A DNA stretch of 57,549 bases from Treponema sp. Lineage in GTDB: Bacteria; Spirochaetota; Spirochaetia; Treponematales; Treponemataceae. Made by a program: the position numbers and the translations under genes. Below, piece after piece: positions 18,389 through 25,677 of the stretch. The notes under the pieces were generated by a model that saw nothing but the letters and a program-made list of their open reading frames with translations, was not told the origin of the DNA and made no database searches. The stretch lies in contig JAFZKN010000011.1 in the NCBI GenBank assembly GCA_017553635.1, positions 1 to 57,549 on the forward strand, given 5' to 3'. Numbering within the stretch: position 1 is the stretch's first letter; the number at the start of each line of letters is the position of its first letter.

Positions 18389-18416
18389 GTATCGGCAAAT
18401 TTGTCCAAAAACTATA
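18389..18416 (-). promoter_or_regulatory. Candidate promoter of the acidic-protein/DUF115 operon (sigma-28-like or sigma-70)
   Basis: On the minus strand GCCGATAC (18396-18389) matches 7 of 8 bases of the bacterial sigma-28 -10 element GCCGATAA, with TATA 16 nt upstream in place of TAAA. The same stretch can also be read as TTGGAC-17-TATAAG for sigma-70. The two readings cannot be separated by sight. Confidence 0.4.
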
Positions 18417-18499
18417 CATAAAATTTATTCCATATTTGTTATATTATAGCATATATTTTCATTTAAGAAAATAAAAAAAAATCCGATAATTTATACATA

Positions 18500-18997
18500 A
18501 TGAAAAACTTAAAATACATATTGTCAGTGCTGGCCGGTACACTTGTATACGTGCTTATCTGTATTACCTGTGGTAGGAACGGAATTTGGGCTTCGAACCA
18601 GCTTTTAGAACAAAAAAGACTTATCAGTGCCAATACTCAGAATATTCAGAATATAAATGAACAGCTTATCCTCGAAAAGACTGCAATTCAGAATGATGAA
18701 GATGTAATTGCAGCTTATGCCAGAAAGCTCGGTTATGTAAAAGAGGGTGAAAAAATCGTAAAAGTTAAAGGTCTTGCTCCGGTTCAGACAATGATGTATG
18801 ACACAGGTTCTGTATTAAAAAGCAGGGAAGTTCTCTATGTGTCTGAATCTGTCTGTAAGGCAGCAGGAATTACAGCTGGACTTCTTGTGTTTGTCCTTAT
18901 GCTTTTATACGATATTTCTTATGGTCATTTTTCTTTTAAGAAAAAAGAATTTGAAACAGTAGCAGGAATTCCTGTTTATGATGTACCTCAAGTCTGA
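18500..18997 (+). CDS. FtsB/DivIC-like septum formation initiator
   Basis: A 165-aa protein with one N-terminal transmembrane helix (about 7-27) and then a coiled coil (about 30-65, LLEQKRLISANTQNIQNINEQL). The short conserved DVIAAYARKLGYVKEGEKIV is the hallmark of the FtsB/DivIC family, bitopic proteins of the divisome that link FtsL and FtsQ. Unlike the short E. coli FtsB (about 100 aa), it has a second hydrophobic segment (about 117-140) and a C-terminal tail. The ATG has no ribosome binding site; GATAAT ends 9 nt upstream. It overlaps tsaC by 20 nt. Confidence 0.78.
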   Translation: MKNLKYILSVLAGTLVYVLICITCGRNGIWASNQLLEQKRLISANTQNIQNINEQLILEKTAIQNDEDVIAAYARKLGYVKEGEKIVKVKGLAPVQTMMYDTGSVLKSREVLYVSESVCKAAGITAGLLVFVLMLLYDISYGHFSFKKKEFETVAGIPVYDVPQV

Positions 18998-19541
18998 TCC
19001 GGAAAGCATTGCCGGGTGTGTTAAAAGTTTAAAAAGCGGAAACATAATTATAATTCCCACTGATACAGTCTATGGTTTTTCCGGAATCGCAGATGAAAAA
19101 TTCAACACGGATTCTAAAATTAGAAAAATCAAGGGAAGAAACGAAACAAAACCATTCATTCAATTGATTGCAGATCCTTCTGATATTAAAAAATATACTT
19201 CTGATGTAATTGATGAAAAAATTTTAAATCTGTGGCCCGGGCCTCTGACTATAATCGTAAAAGACAAAGATAAAGATTCTACAACTGCATACAGATGTCC
19301 TGATGATAATTGGCTGCGGGAAGTTATAAGAAAGACCGGTAGCCCGATTTTTTCAACAAGTGCAAACAGAAGCGGGACACCATTGCTTGAAAAAATTTCT
19401 GAAATCGAAAATGAATTTTCAAATGAAGTTGATGTCATCGTAAATGACGGAGACAGAACCGGTTCTAAAGCTTCGACAATCATTTCTATTGAAAACGGAA
19501 ATGTAAAAGTTTTGCGACAGGGTGAACTTAAATTAAATTAG
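18978..19541 (+). CDS. tsaC: L-threonylcarbamoyladenylate synthase (Sua5/YciO/YrdC family)
   Basis: A 187-aa YrdC-domain protein. It should make threonylcarbamoyl-AMP from threonine, bicarbonate and ATP for the t6A37 modification of ANN-decoding tRNAs. Visible features are IIIPTDTVYGFSG at the N-terminus, the basic RKIKGRNETKPF RNA/nucleotide-binding patch, LWPGPLTIIV, and FSTSANRSGTP. It lacks the C-terminal Sua5 domain, so it is the short TsaC type. ATG at 18978 or 18981 is possible; both lie inside the ftsB-like gene, which suggests translational coupling. Its 3' end overlaps the convergent gene by 4 nt. Confidence 0.9.
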   Translation: MMYLKSDPESIAGCVKSLKSGNIIIIPTDTVYGFSGIADEKFNTDSKIRKIKGRNETKPFIQLIADPSDIKKYTSDVIDEKILNLWPGPLTIIVKDKDKDSTTAYRCPDDNWLREVIRKTGSPIFSTSANRSGTPLLEKISEIENEFSNEVDVIVNDGDRTGSKASTIISIENGNVKVLRQGELKLN

Positions 19542-20479
19542 TTTATTTTTGTCCAGCTTACCTGGGTTCTGTTTTCACCAACATTTCCTTTATCATCCAT
19601 TGTCAGTGAATTTTTAAAACCCGATAAAGTTGAATTTCCAGTTAAGAAGAAAGACCATTCAATAGGCATTGCTTTATCAGCGAATGCAAGAACTTTCTGT
19701 CTCGGAATATCAGGATAGAATGATGCATTAAAATTTCCAGCCTGTTTTATTTTTAAAATTTTGTGATCTCTTTCTGTATTTTCAACTTGAACCGTGATAT
19801 TCATTGAAGCACCGTTTTCAAAAATTACAAAACCTCTTCCGCTTCTCATGAGAATAATTTTTGTGATTCCTTTTTCTCCGGACCATGTTCCGCTTACACC
19901 TTCAACTGTCATAGAAACTTCATTGATAGGTTCACGGGGTTTTCTTGTACCAAACTGACTCTGTGCTTGAGCAAGTTCAATTCCCAGTGCACTGGAAATA
20001 ACTTCTGAAATCGTAATTCGTGCATCAGAAAGAATGTTGTAATATGAGTCAAATGATTTTTCTACAGAAGTAATTTTATTGTTCTGAAGATTTTTCAAAT
20101 AATATGAACATAGATAAGATTCATCTTCAAGTTTATCAATTTTTGCAAACATAACGAGAATCTGAGGATTGTTTTTAAAATCATCTGATTTAGGAACAAG
20201 ATCAAAAATGCTTTCTTTTGTGAGTGATGAAATCTGAGAATCTGTAAGGCTGTTGAAATTTTCCTTAAGAGCACTGTTTCTGACATCAACAAACTTTACT
20301 TCAGAAATTGAACGGATTTGAGCAGAGAAAACATCCTGAGTAATGTTAACCTGATTGTCTTGTGTAAATGGAGCTAAAATTCCGTAAAAATAAACTTCAA
20401 ATTTATCCTGGCAAAAGCAGTTGTGTGCTGCAAATAAAGTGAGAAAAATAAAAATCTTTATTTTCTTTGCCATATTCAT
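19538..20479 (-). CDS. Secreted protein of unknown function
   Basis: A 313-aa protein with a Sec signal peptide: MNMAKKIK, a hydrophobic core, and a likely cleavage before QDKFE near residue 24. Residues of about 27-165 are a mixed domain with SLTKESIFDLVPKSDDF. The C-terminal about 110 residues (from TVEGVSGTWSGEKG on) look like a beta-rich module with the repeated idea of a small effect on a material (FVIFENGASMNITVQVE). I do not recognise a family. GGAG stands 11 nt before the ATG. It follows smpB on the same strand with a 45-nt gap and is probably co-transcribed with it. Confidence 0.74.
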   Translation of the reverse strand: MNMAKKIKIFIFLTLFAAHNCFCQDKFEVYFYGILAPFTQDNQVNITQDVFSAQIRSISEVKFVDVRNSALKENFNSLTDSQISSLTKESIFDLVPKSDDFKNNPQILVMFAKIDKLEDESYLCSYYLKNLQNNKITSVEKSFDSYYNILSDARITISEVISSALGIELAQAQSQFGTRKPREPINEVSMTVEGVSGTWSGEKGITKIILMRSGRGFVIFENGASMNITVQVENTERDHKILKIKQAGNFNASFYPDIPRQKVLAFADKAMPIEWSFFLTGNSTLSGFKNSLTMDDKGNVGENRTQVSWTKIN

Positions 20480-20524
20480 TCTAAGTTTATCTCCGTAATA
20501 TAAACAAAAGAAAGCAGTTTTGTG

Positions 20525-20986
20525 TTACGAAATAAGAGAATTCTTAAAATCTCTCTGCATGCTTCTGTCAAGGTCTTTTTCCTTGATTGAAGCACGTTTA
20601 TCAAACATTTTCTTACCTTTGCAAAGGCCAAGATTTACTTTAACCCTGCCGTTTTTCAGGTAAAAATCAAGAGGAATAAGGGTAATGCCTTTTTCCTCGA
20701 CTTTTCTTTTAAGTCTTTTTATTTCATCCTGATGAAGAAGCAGTTTTTTGGGCCGGTCCGGATTATGATTAAAAACAGAAGAATAAGAATATTCACTGAT
20801 GTGAAATCCCTTTAAAAAGACTTCATTATTAATAATTTCGGCAAAAGAGTCTAAAAATGAAATGTTTCCTGCCTTTACTGACTTGACTTCCGTCCCCTCA
20901 AGGACTATTCCGCATTCGATTGAGTCTTCTATAGAGTAATTAAATCTGGCTTTTCTGTTTTCTGCGATTTTTTTACTTTCTGTCAT
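20525..20986 (-). CDS. smpB: SsrA-binding protein SmpB
   Basis: A 153-aa protein of normal SmpB length. Characteristic segments are NRKARFNYSIEDSIECGIVLEGTEVKSV, SFLDSFAEI, FLKGFHISEYSYS, and LIPLDFYLKNGRVKVNLGLCKGKKMFDKR, followed by a basic tail. SmpB binds tmRNA and stalled ribosomes for trans-translation. The ATG lies 8 nt after a strong -10 box and has no Shine-Dalgarno sequence. It diverges from lepB, with the two promoters back to back. The tmRNA gene itself is not in this window. Confidence 0.95.
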   Translation of the reverse strand: MTESKKIAENRKARFNYSIEDSIECGIVLEGTEVKSVKAGNISFLDSFAEIINNEVFLKGFHISEYSYSSVFNHNPDRPKKLLLHQDEIKRLKRKVEEKGITLIPLDFYLKNGRVKVNLGLCKGKKMFDKRASIKEKDLDRSMQRDFKNSLIS

Positions 20987-20994
20987 ATCATCAT

Positions 20995-21023
20995 ATTATA
21001 AACCAAACATGGACTACTCTCAA
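20995..21023 (-). promoter_or_regulatory. Promoter of smpB
   Basis: On the minus strand TTGAGA (21023-21018) and TATAAT (21000-20995) stand 17 nt apart. Only 8 nt separate the -10 box from the smpB ATG, so the predicted transcript starts at or next to the start codon. Confidence 0.7.
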
Positions 21024-21041
21024 GCGCAAACCAGCCAAATA

Positions 21042-21070
21042 TTGAAAACTCATTTTTTATGTGCTATATT
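21042..21070 (+). promoter_or_regulatory. Promoter of lepB
   Basis: TTGAAA (21042-21047) and TATATT (21065-21070) with a 17-nt spacer. The lepB ATG begins 5 nt after the -10 box, so the expected start site coincides with the ATG (leaderless). Confidence 0.65.
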
Positions 21071-21075
21071 GAATT

Positions 21076-21786
21076 ATGCAGAAATTGATCAGTAAAGATT
21101 TATATAGAATTTCATTTACGCTTAAAAAAGAGTTTCACAGAAAGGTCTTTTCCTTTGTCTTTCACTTTATAGCAATATTCCTTATTATCAATGCGATTCT
21201 TACATTTGTAATTTTCCCGGTAAAAGAAAACTCAGACTCTATGGGGCCGGTCATCGTGCGTAATTCTCTTGTTTTTGTTTCGCCTTTAAATCTTCCTGTA
21301 AACCGCGGTGATGTTTATCTTATTGATAAACAGAATCCTGCTGATACGATATTCAAAAAAGCTTGTGATGCTGCTTTAAGGTTCTTTACTTTTCAAAAAA
21401 GAGGTCTAGGTCGCGATACAGAGCAGTTAAGTTCAAGAATGTGTTTAAGACGGGTAGTTGGACTTCCTGGTGATACGATTTACATGAAAGATTTTGTAAT
21501 CTATGTAAAAAGTGCCGGTGAAAAATATTTTCTGACAGAATTTGAACTTACAGATAAACGTTATGATATCGATGTAAACAGACTCCCTCAGGGATGGGAT
21601 GACTCACTTGGTTTAAAAGGTTCATTTACTCCTATTACTCTGGGAACAACACAGTATTTTGTAATTGCAGATAATCGTTTTTCCAGTCTTGACAGCAGAC
21701 TCTGGGGTGTCCTTACAAAAAAAGATTTGCAGGCAAAAGCTCTGATGCTTTACTATCCTGTTAAAAAGGCAAAGATTTTTAAATGA
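21076..21786 (+). CDS. lepB: Signal peptidase I (S26 family) with Arg at the catalytic-lysine position
   Basis: A 236-aa type I signal peptidase: one transmembrane helix (about 25-47), then box B with the nucleophile Ser55 in NSDSMGPVI, box D RVVGLPGD (126-133), and box E ADNRFSSLDSRLWG. The enzyme removes signal peptides at the outer face of the inner membrane using a Ser/Lys dyad. In the usual box D a Lys precedes RVVGLPGD; here that residue is Arg125. A 35-residue charged insert sits between boxes B and D. The change may mean altered chemistry, a dyad lysine supplied elsewhere, or an inactive paralogue. The stop overlaps the start of hemW by 4 nt (ATGA). Confidence 0.85.
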   Translation: MQKLISKDLYRISFTLKKEFHRKVFSFVFHFIAIFLIINAILTFVIFPVKENSDSMGPVIVRNSLVFVSPLNLPVNRGDVYLIDKQNPADTIFKKACDAALRFFTFQKRGLGRDTEQLSSRMCLRRVVGLPGDTIYMKDFVIYVKSAGEKYFLTEFELTDKRYDIDVNRLPQGWDDSLGLKGSFTPITLGTTQYFVIADNRFSSLDSRLWGVLTKKDLQAKALMLYYPVKKAKIFK

Positions 21787-22979
21787 CAGATGGAATATCT
21801 TTATATATTCACATTCCATTCTGCAAGTCAAAATGCATTTACTGTGATTTTTTCAGTAAGGCAGACTGCATGCCTTTACTTGATGAATATGTAAAAGCAC
21901 TGAAAAAAGAAATCTTATTCTATTCAAAAAAAATAAAAAGAACTGTAAACACAATTTACATCGGTGGTGGAACACCAAGCCTTTTAAATACAGAACAGCT
22001 TTCAAAAATCATTTCTGAATTGCAAAAAGATTTTCATTTTAATAAAGACAATTTTGAATTTACAATTGAACTTAATCCCGATGACGTAACAGAAAAGCTG
22101 GTGTCATTTCTTGAGTCTTCTCCTGTAACAAGAATATCACTTGGAATACAATCTTTAAAAGATGACACGCTTAAACTTATAAAAAGAAGGGCATCAAGAG
22201 AAGTCTGTCTTAATGCCCTTGCAATCATTCATAAAAATTTTACAAAACGATTTTCTGTTGATTTGATTTCAGGGCTTCCTGGAGAAGATATAAAAGATCT
22301 TTATAATTCAATTGATGGAGTTATAAAATTTAATCCGGAACATATTTCGTGTTATTCTCTTTGTGTAGAAGAAAATACTGAGCTTTATAAATGCATTGAA
22401 AATGAAAAAATAAAATTTGATTTTGATTTAAATGATAAGCTCTGGATTGAATGTGTTGATTATCTTAAGAAAAAAGGTTATTACCAGTACGAGGTTTCAA
22501 ATTTTTCAAAAGATAAAAAATCACAGAGCATTCACAACCTGTGCTACTGGCATTTAAATGATTATCTTGGATTTGGTTGCGGTGCAACTGGAACAATATT
22601 CTGTCACGAAAAAAATTCAATAAGATATACAAATAAAACGGATATAAAAAAATACGTAAGTTTTTGGAATTCTTATAACGGAAGTGATGAAATTTTTTCT
22701 GAAATTTTTCCTGTTGATGTAGAAATCCTGGACAGGGAAACTCAGGAATTTGAATTTTTTATGATGAACTTTCGTTTGAGGGAGGGGGTGTCTAAAAAGG
22801 AATTTGAAGAAAGGTTTTCAAAAAAAATGGAAGATGTGCCTGTGATGAAAAACGGTATATTTAACAGCTGGCAGAAAAAAAATCTTAGTGAAGTAATTCA
22901 CAGTGACGGGGATGATTTTTACAGACTTACAGAAAAGGGAATCTTTTTTCTTAATTCGTTCCTTGAAAATTTCGCCTGA
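21783..22979 (+). CDS. hemW: HemW-like radical SAM protein (coproporphyrinogen III oxidase-like)
   Basis: A 398-aa radical SAM enzyme. The [4Fe-4S] cluster cysteines are C14, C18 and C21 in the HIPFCKSKCIYCDFF motif, followed by YIGGGTPSLL and the ISLGIQS and ISCYSLCVEENTELYK segments of the HemN/HemW family. The third cysteine is followed by DF and the protein is short, which is the HemW type (a heme-binding protein thought to deliver heme) rather than true HemN. The C-terminal winged region (FMMNFRLREGVSKKEFEERF) is present. It is coupled to lepB by a 4-nt overlap and followed by a hairpin with a T-run. Confidence 0.88.
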   Translation: MTDGISLYIHIPFCKSKCIYCDFFSKADCMPLLDEYVKALKKEILFYSKKIKRTVNTIYIGGGTPSLLNTEQLSKIISELQKDFHFNKDNFEFTIELNPDDVTEKLVSFLESSPVTRISLGIQSLKDDTLKLIKRRASREVCLNALAIIHKNFTKRFSVDLISGLPGEDIKDLYNSIDGVIKFNPEHISCYSLCVEENTELYKCIENEKIKFDFDLNDKLWIECVDYLKKKGYYQYEVSNFSKDKKSQSIHNLCYWHLNDYLGFGCGATGTIFCHEKNSIRYTNKTDIKKYVSFWNSYNGSDEIFSEIFPVDVEILDRETQEFEFFMMNFRLREGVSKKEFEERFSKKMEDVPVMKNGIFNSWQKKNLSEVIHSDGDDFYRLTEKGIFFLNSFLENFA

Positions 22980-22993
22980 AATATGGATAAAAA

Positions 22994-23047
22994 AAAGCGC
23001 CTAATGACTTCGGAGGAACGCCATTAAACGCTTTGATTTTTTTAAAA
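22994..23047 (+). terminator. Candidate terminator after hemW
   Basis: AAAGCG (22994-22999) pairs with CGCTTT (23029-23034) and TAATG (23002-23006) with CATTA (23022-23026), followed by GATTTTTTT. It ends the lepB-hemW transcript before the flagellar operon. Confidence 0.6.
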
Positions 23048-23049
23048 TT

Positions 23050-23059
23050 TTCCGCGGAA
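23050..23059. other. 10-bp GC-rich palindrome upstream of flbD
   Basis: TTCCGCGGAA is a perfect palindrome in an otherwise very AT-rich intergenic stretch between the hemW terminator and the start of the motility operon. It could be an operator half-site or chance. I see no strong sigma-70 promoter in 23060-23250; the best is TTGCTT-17-CAAAAT at 23199-23227. Confidence 0.25.
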
Positions 23060-23250
23060 CGAATCATCAACATACATATAATAACATAATAATTCTAAAA
23101 AGTCTAATGTTTACGTTGATTTTTTTAACAAATTTTGCGGATTTTGGGCTTTTTCAGGCTAATAATGGCATCTTATTGCAAAAAATAGAATAAAATGCTT
23201 GCTTTTTATGAGAAATAGTGTCAAAATTAAGGTGAGGGGAAAATTTAAAT

Positions 23251-23448
23251 ATGATAGAATTGAATAGACTCAATGGAGCCGTATTCTACATCAATCCACA
23301 CTTAATTGAATCAATGGAGTGTCGGCCAGATCTGACTTTGACCATGATGTCAGGAAATACAATTGTAGTTAAAAATTCTCCTCAGGAAGTAATTGAAAAA
23401 ATTGTGGCCTACAGGAAAAAAATAGGTCTCGAATCTCAAGAGGTTTAA
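23251..23448 (+). CDS. flbD: FlbD family flagellar protein
   Basis: A 65-aa protein of the FlbD family: MIELNRLNG at the start, then a strand-rich LIESMECRPDLTLTMMSGNTIVVKNS and EVIEKIVAYRKKIG. FlbD is a short protein encoded at the head of motA-motB operons in spirochaetes and Gram-positives; its exact role in the motor is unknown. It opens the motility operon with GGTGAGGGG upstream of the ATG and 2 nt before motA. In Treponema pallidum flgD and flgE precede it; here they do not. Confidence 0.88.
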   Translation: MIELNRLNGAVFYINPHLIESMECRPDLTLTMMSGNTIVVKNSPQEVIEKIVAYRKKIGLESQEV

Positions 23449-23450
23449 CC

Positions 23451-24233
23451 ATGGATATATCAACATTAATCGGCCTTTTTGGTGGTGCTGCCTGTATTGT
23501 AATGTCAGTTCTTACATCTGGTGGTTCGTTAGGTAACGTAATCGATATCCCTTCTGTTTTCATGACAATAGGTGGTTCTTATGCTGCTATCTGTATCATG
23601 TCTCCATTGAGTAAAGCTCTCGGTGTTTTTAAGATCATCTTAAGATGTTTTAAGATTCCTGATTTCGGAGAAAAACAGATTGTGCAGAATATGGTTGCAC
23701 TTTCAGAAAAAGCGCGTCGTGAAGGTATCCTTATTCTTGAAGATGGACTTGAAGATCTTGATGACCCGTTTATGAAAAGCGGTCTTCGTCTTGTAATTGA
23801 CGGTACTGACGGTGCTGTTGTAAGAACAATCATGGAAAACGAAATGAACCAGACTGAGGCCCGTCACCTTGAGTGGATTAACGTAATGAACCAGTGGGGT
23901 GGTTTTGCTCCTGGTTTCGGTATGATGGGAACTGTATTAGGTTTGATTGGTATGTTGAACAATCTCGAAGATAAATCTTCCCTTGGTCCTAACATGGCCG
24001 TTGCTTTGATTACAACATTGTACGGATCTATGCTTGCAAACTGGATCCTCGTTCCGCTTGGACAGAAACTTATGAAACATAACGGCGATGAGATGCGCGT
24101 TAAAGAAATGATTATTGAAGGAGTACTTGCAATTCAGGCTGGTGAAAACTCACGTGTAATTGCACAGAAGCTCTTAACATATCTTGACCCTACAACAAGA
24201 AAGGCTATTGCAGCTGATGTACTTAAGGATTAA
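23451..24233 (+). CDS. motA: Flagellar motor stator protein MotA
   Basis: A 260-aa inner-membrane protein with four hydrophobic segments (about 4-25, 30-52, 145-168 and 178-202) and the large cytoplasmic loop between helices 2 and 3. That loop contains the conserved charged stretch around EDGLEDLDDPFMKSGLRLVIDG used to contact FliG. GFAPGFGMMGTVLGLIGML is the pore-lining segment. Five MotA surround two MotB to form the ion-driven stator. It is followed directly by motB with a 3-nt gap. Confidence 0.95.
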   Translation: MDISTLIGLFGGAACIVMSVLTSGGSLGNVIDIPSVFMTIGGSYAAICIMSPLSKALGVFKIILRCFKIPDFGEKQIVQNMVALSEKARREGILILEDGLEDLDDPFMKSGLRLVIDGTDGAVVRTIMENEMNQTEARHLEWINVMNQWGGFAPGFGMMGTVLGLIGMLNNLEDKSSLGPNMAVALITTLYGSMLANWILVPLGQKLMKHNGDEMRVKEMIIEGVLAIQAGENSRVIAQKLLTYLDPTTRKAIAADVLKD

Positions 24234-24236
24234 TTG

Positions 24237-25058
24237 ATGGCTAGGCAAAAGAAGGAACCGGAAAAACCGTCAACCGCGTGGCAAGGTACTTATGGTGATA
24301 TGATCACTCTCATGCTCTGCTTCTTTGTAATGTTGTACAACCCTTCGGAAGTCGATATTACACAGTTGTCAACAATACAGGAGTCTCTGCAGATGAAACA
24401 GACAGAAGCAGAGACAGGTGGTCTTGCGCTCTCTGTAGGCCGTCTTGCAGATCTTGGTAATACAGTAAGTGCACTTCCTTCAATCGAGAAAGGTAAAAAT
24501 CTTGGTACTGCAATGAAAAAAGCAGTAAGCCTTTTTGCTCCGGAAATCAAATCGAATAAAATTACTGTTTCAAGTGATGAACGTGGAGTAGTTATTACTC
24601 TTGCTGCAGATTCGTTTTTCAGACAGGGAAGTGCAAAACTCAATATAGATGAAACGAGGGAAACTCTTCTTCACCTGTCAGAATTTTTTAATCTTCCTGA
24701 TCTTGCAAACAGAAGATTCAGAATAGAAGGTCATACGGATAATACTCCTGTATGGCAGGTTTCTGATTTAATTGGTGATGAACAGGCGGCAGAAAATAAT
24801 TTGTATTCAGATGAACAGAATGGTACGGTAAACAATACAAATGATGAGCAAATTGAAAAATTTAACTCAAATTGGGAACTTTCTTCGCAGAGAGCTATAA
24901 ATGTTTTGTATTATCTTGCCGATTTTGGAGTAGATGAAAAAAAATTCTGCGTAGCAGGTTATGCAGATACAAGGCCTAAGTTTGATAATAGTACACCGGA
25001 AGGACGTGCTTATAACAGAAGGGTAGATATTATTATTCTAGACGAGGCACATTTTTAA
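24237..25058 (+). CDS. motB: Flagellar motor stator protein MotB
   Basis: A 273-aa protein with a short basic N-terminus, a single transmembrane helix containing the ion-carrying Asp21 (YGDMITLMLCFFVMLY), and a periplasmic plug. A C-terminal OmpA-like peptidoglycan-binding domain follows (RIEGHTDNTPVW, NWELSSQRAINVLYYL, RAYNRRVDI), with an insertion of about 27 residues rich in Asn and Asp after PVWQVSDL. MotB anchors the stator to the wall. Cys28 and the CFFV run resemble the Na+-type PomB helix. The ATG at 24237 fits AAGGA 7 nt upstream; a TTG one codon earlier is less likely. Confidence 0.95.
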   Translation: MARQKKEPEKPSTAWQGTYGDMITLMLCFFVMLYNPSEVDITQLSTIQESLQMKQTEAETGGLALSVGRLADLGNTVSALPSIEKGKNLGTAMKKAVSLFAPEIKSNKITVSSDERGVVITLAADSFFRQGSAKLNIDETRETLLHLSEFFNLPDLANRRFRIEGHTDNTPVWQVSDLIGDEQAAENNLYSDEQNGTVNNTNDEQIEKFNSNWELSSQRAINVLYYLADFGVDEKKFCVAGYADTRPKFDNSTPEGRAYNRRVDIIILDEAHF

Positions 25059-25101
25059 TGTTAAGATTTTATTATTACAATAATGTTTAGGGAGGTAAAA
25101 A

Positions 25102-25647
25102 ATGGCAGACGAAGATGCAGAAATTGATCTTGGGGATGAGTCGGCAGCTGCTGCTCCAGCCAAAAAAGGTGGTATTGCAGGTGTTCTCCCTACTATTTTA
25201 AAATATGTCGGTCTAGCTCTTGGTGCAATAATTCTTATTGTAACTGTTGTAGTGATTACAATGGGTATTATGGGTAAGAACAAACCTAACCAGGCAGTAA
25301 TTCCTGTAAGTGAAGATTTTAAAGAACACATGGAAGAATTGGACTGGTATACATCTCTTGGTGAAATCCAGACAAAGACAAGTGATAATTCAGCAAGCGT
25401 AGTTGTTAATGTTTATCTTGGATATAAAAAAGAAGATAAAGTTGCTTCTGCCGAAATAACTGCTCAGAGAATTCCTATCAGAGATTTTTTGAGAAGATAT
25501 TTTGCTGATAAAACTCCGGAAGAACTTACTCCGAAAAACGAAGAAAAGTTAAAGATTGAAATTAGAAATCAGATTAATGATACAATTCTGAGTAAATCAA
25601 AAATCAGAAGCATATCATTTGATAAATTAAATGTTATCATTCAGTAG
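25102..25647 (+). CDS. fliL: Flagellar basal body-associated protein FliL
   Basis: A 181-aa protein with a short cytoplasmic acidic tail and one transmembrane helix (about 30-55, LPTILKYVGLALGAIILIVTVVVI). The periplasmic FliL domain contains YTSLGEIQTKT and ends DTILSKSKIRSISFDKLNVIIQ, which matches the family ending IRDvyFtefviQ. FliL surrounds and stabilises the stator; in spirochaetes it affects periplasmic flagellar orientation. AGGGAGGT precedes the ATG. Confidence 0.92.
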   Translation: MADEDAEIDLGDESAAAAPAKKGGIAGVLPTILKYVGLALGAIILIVTVVVITMGIMGKNKPNQAVIPVSEDFKEHMEELDWYTSLGEIQTKTSDNSASVVVNVYLGYKKEDKVASAEITAQRIPIRDFLRRYFADKTPEELTPKNEEKLKIEIRNQINDTILSKSKIRSISFDKLNVIIQ

Positions 25648-25677
25648 AATGATTAAAACTTTATAGGTGGCGGGTGC

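Noticed and set aside
23176..23196. TTGCAA with TAAAAT upstream of flbD as a promoter
   Set aside because: The spacer is only 9 nt, too short for a sigma-70 promoter.
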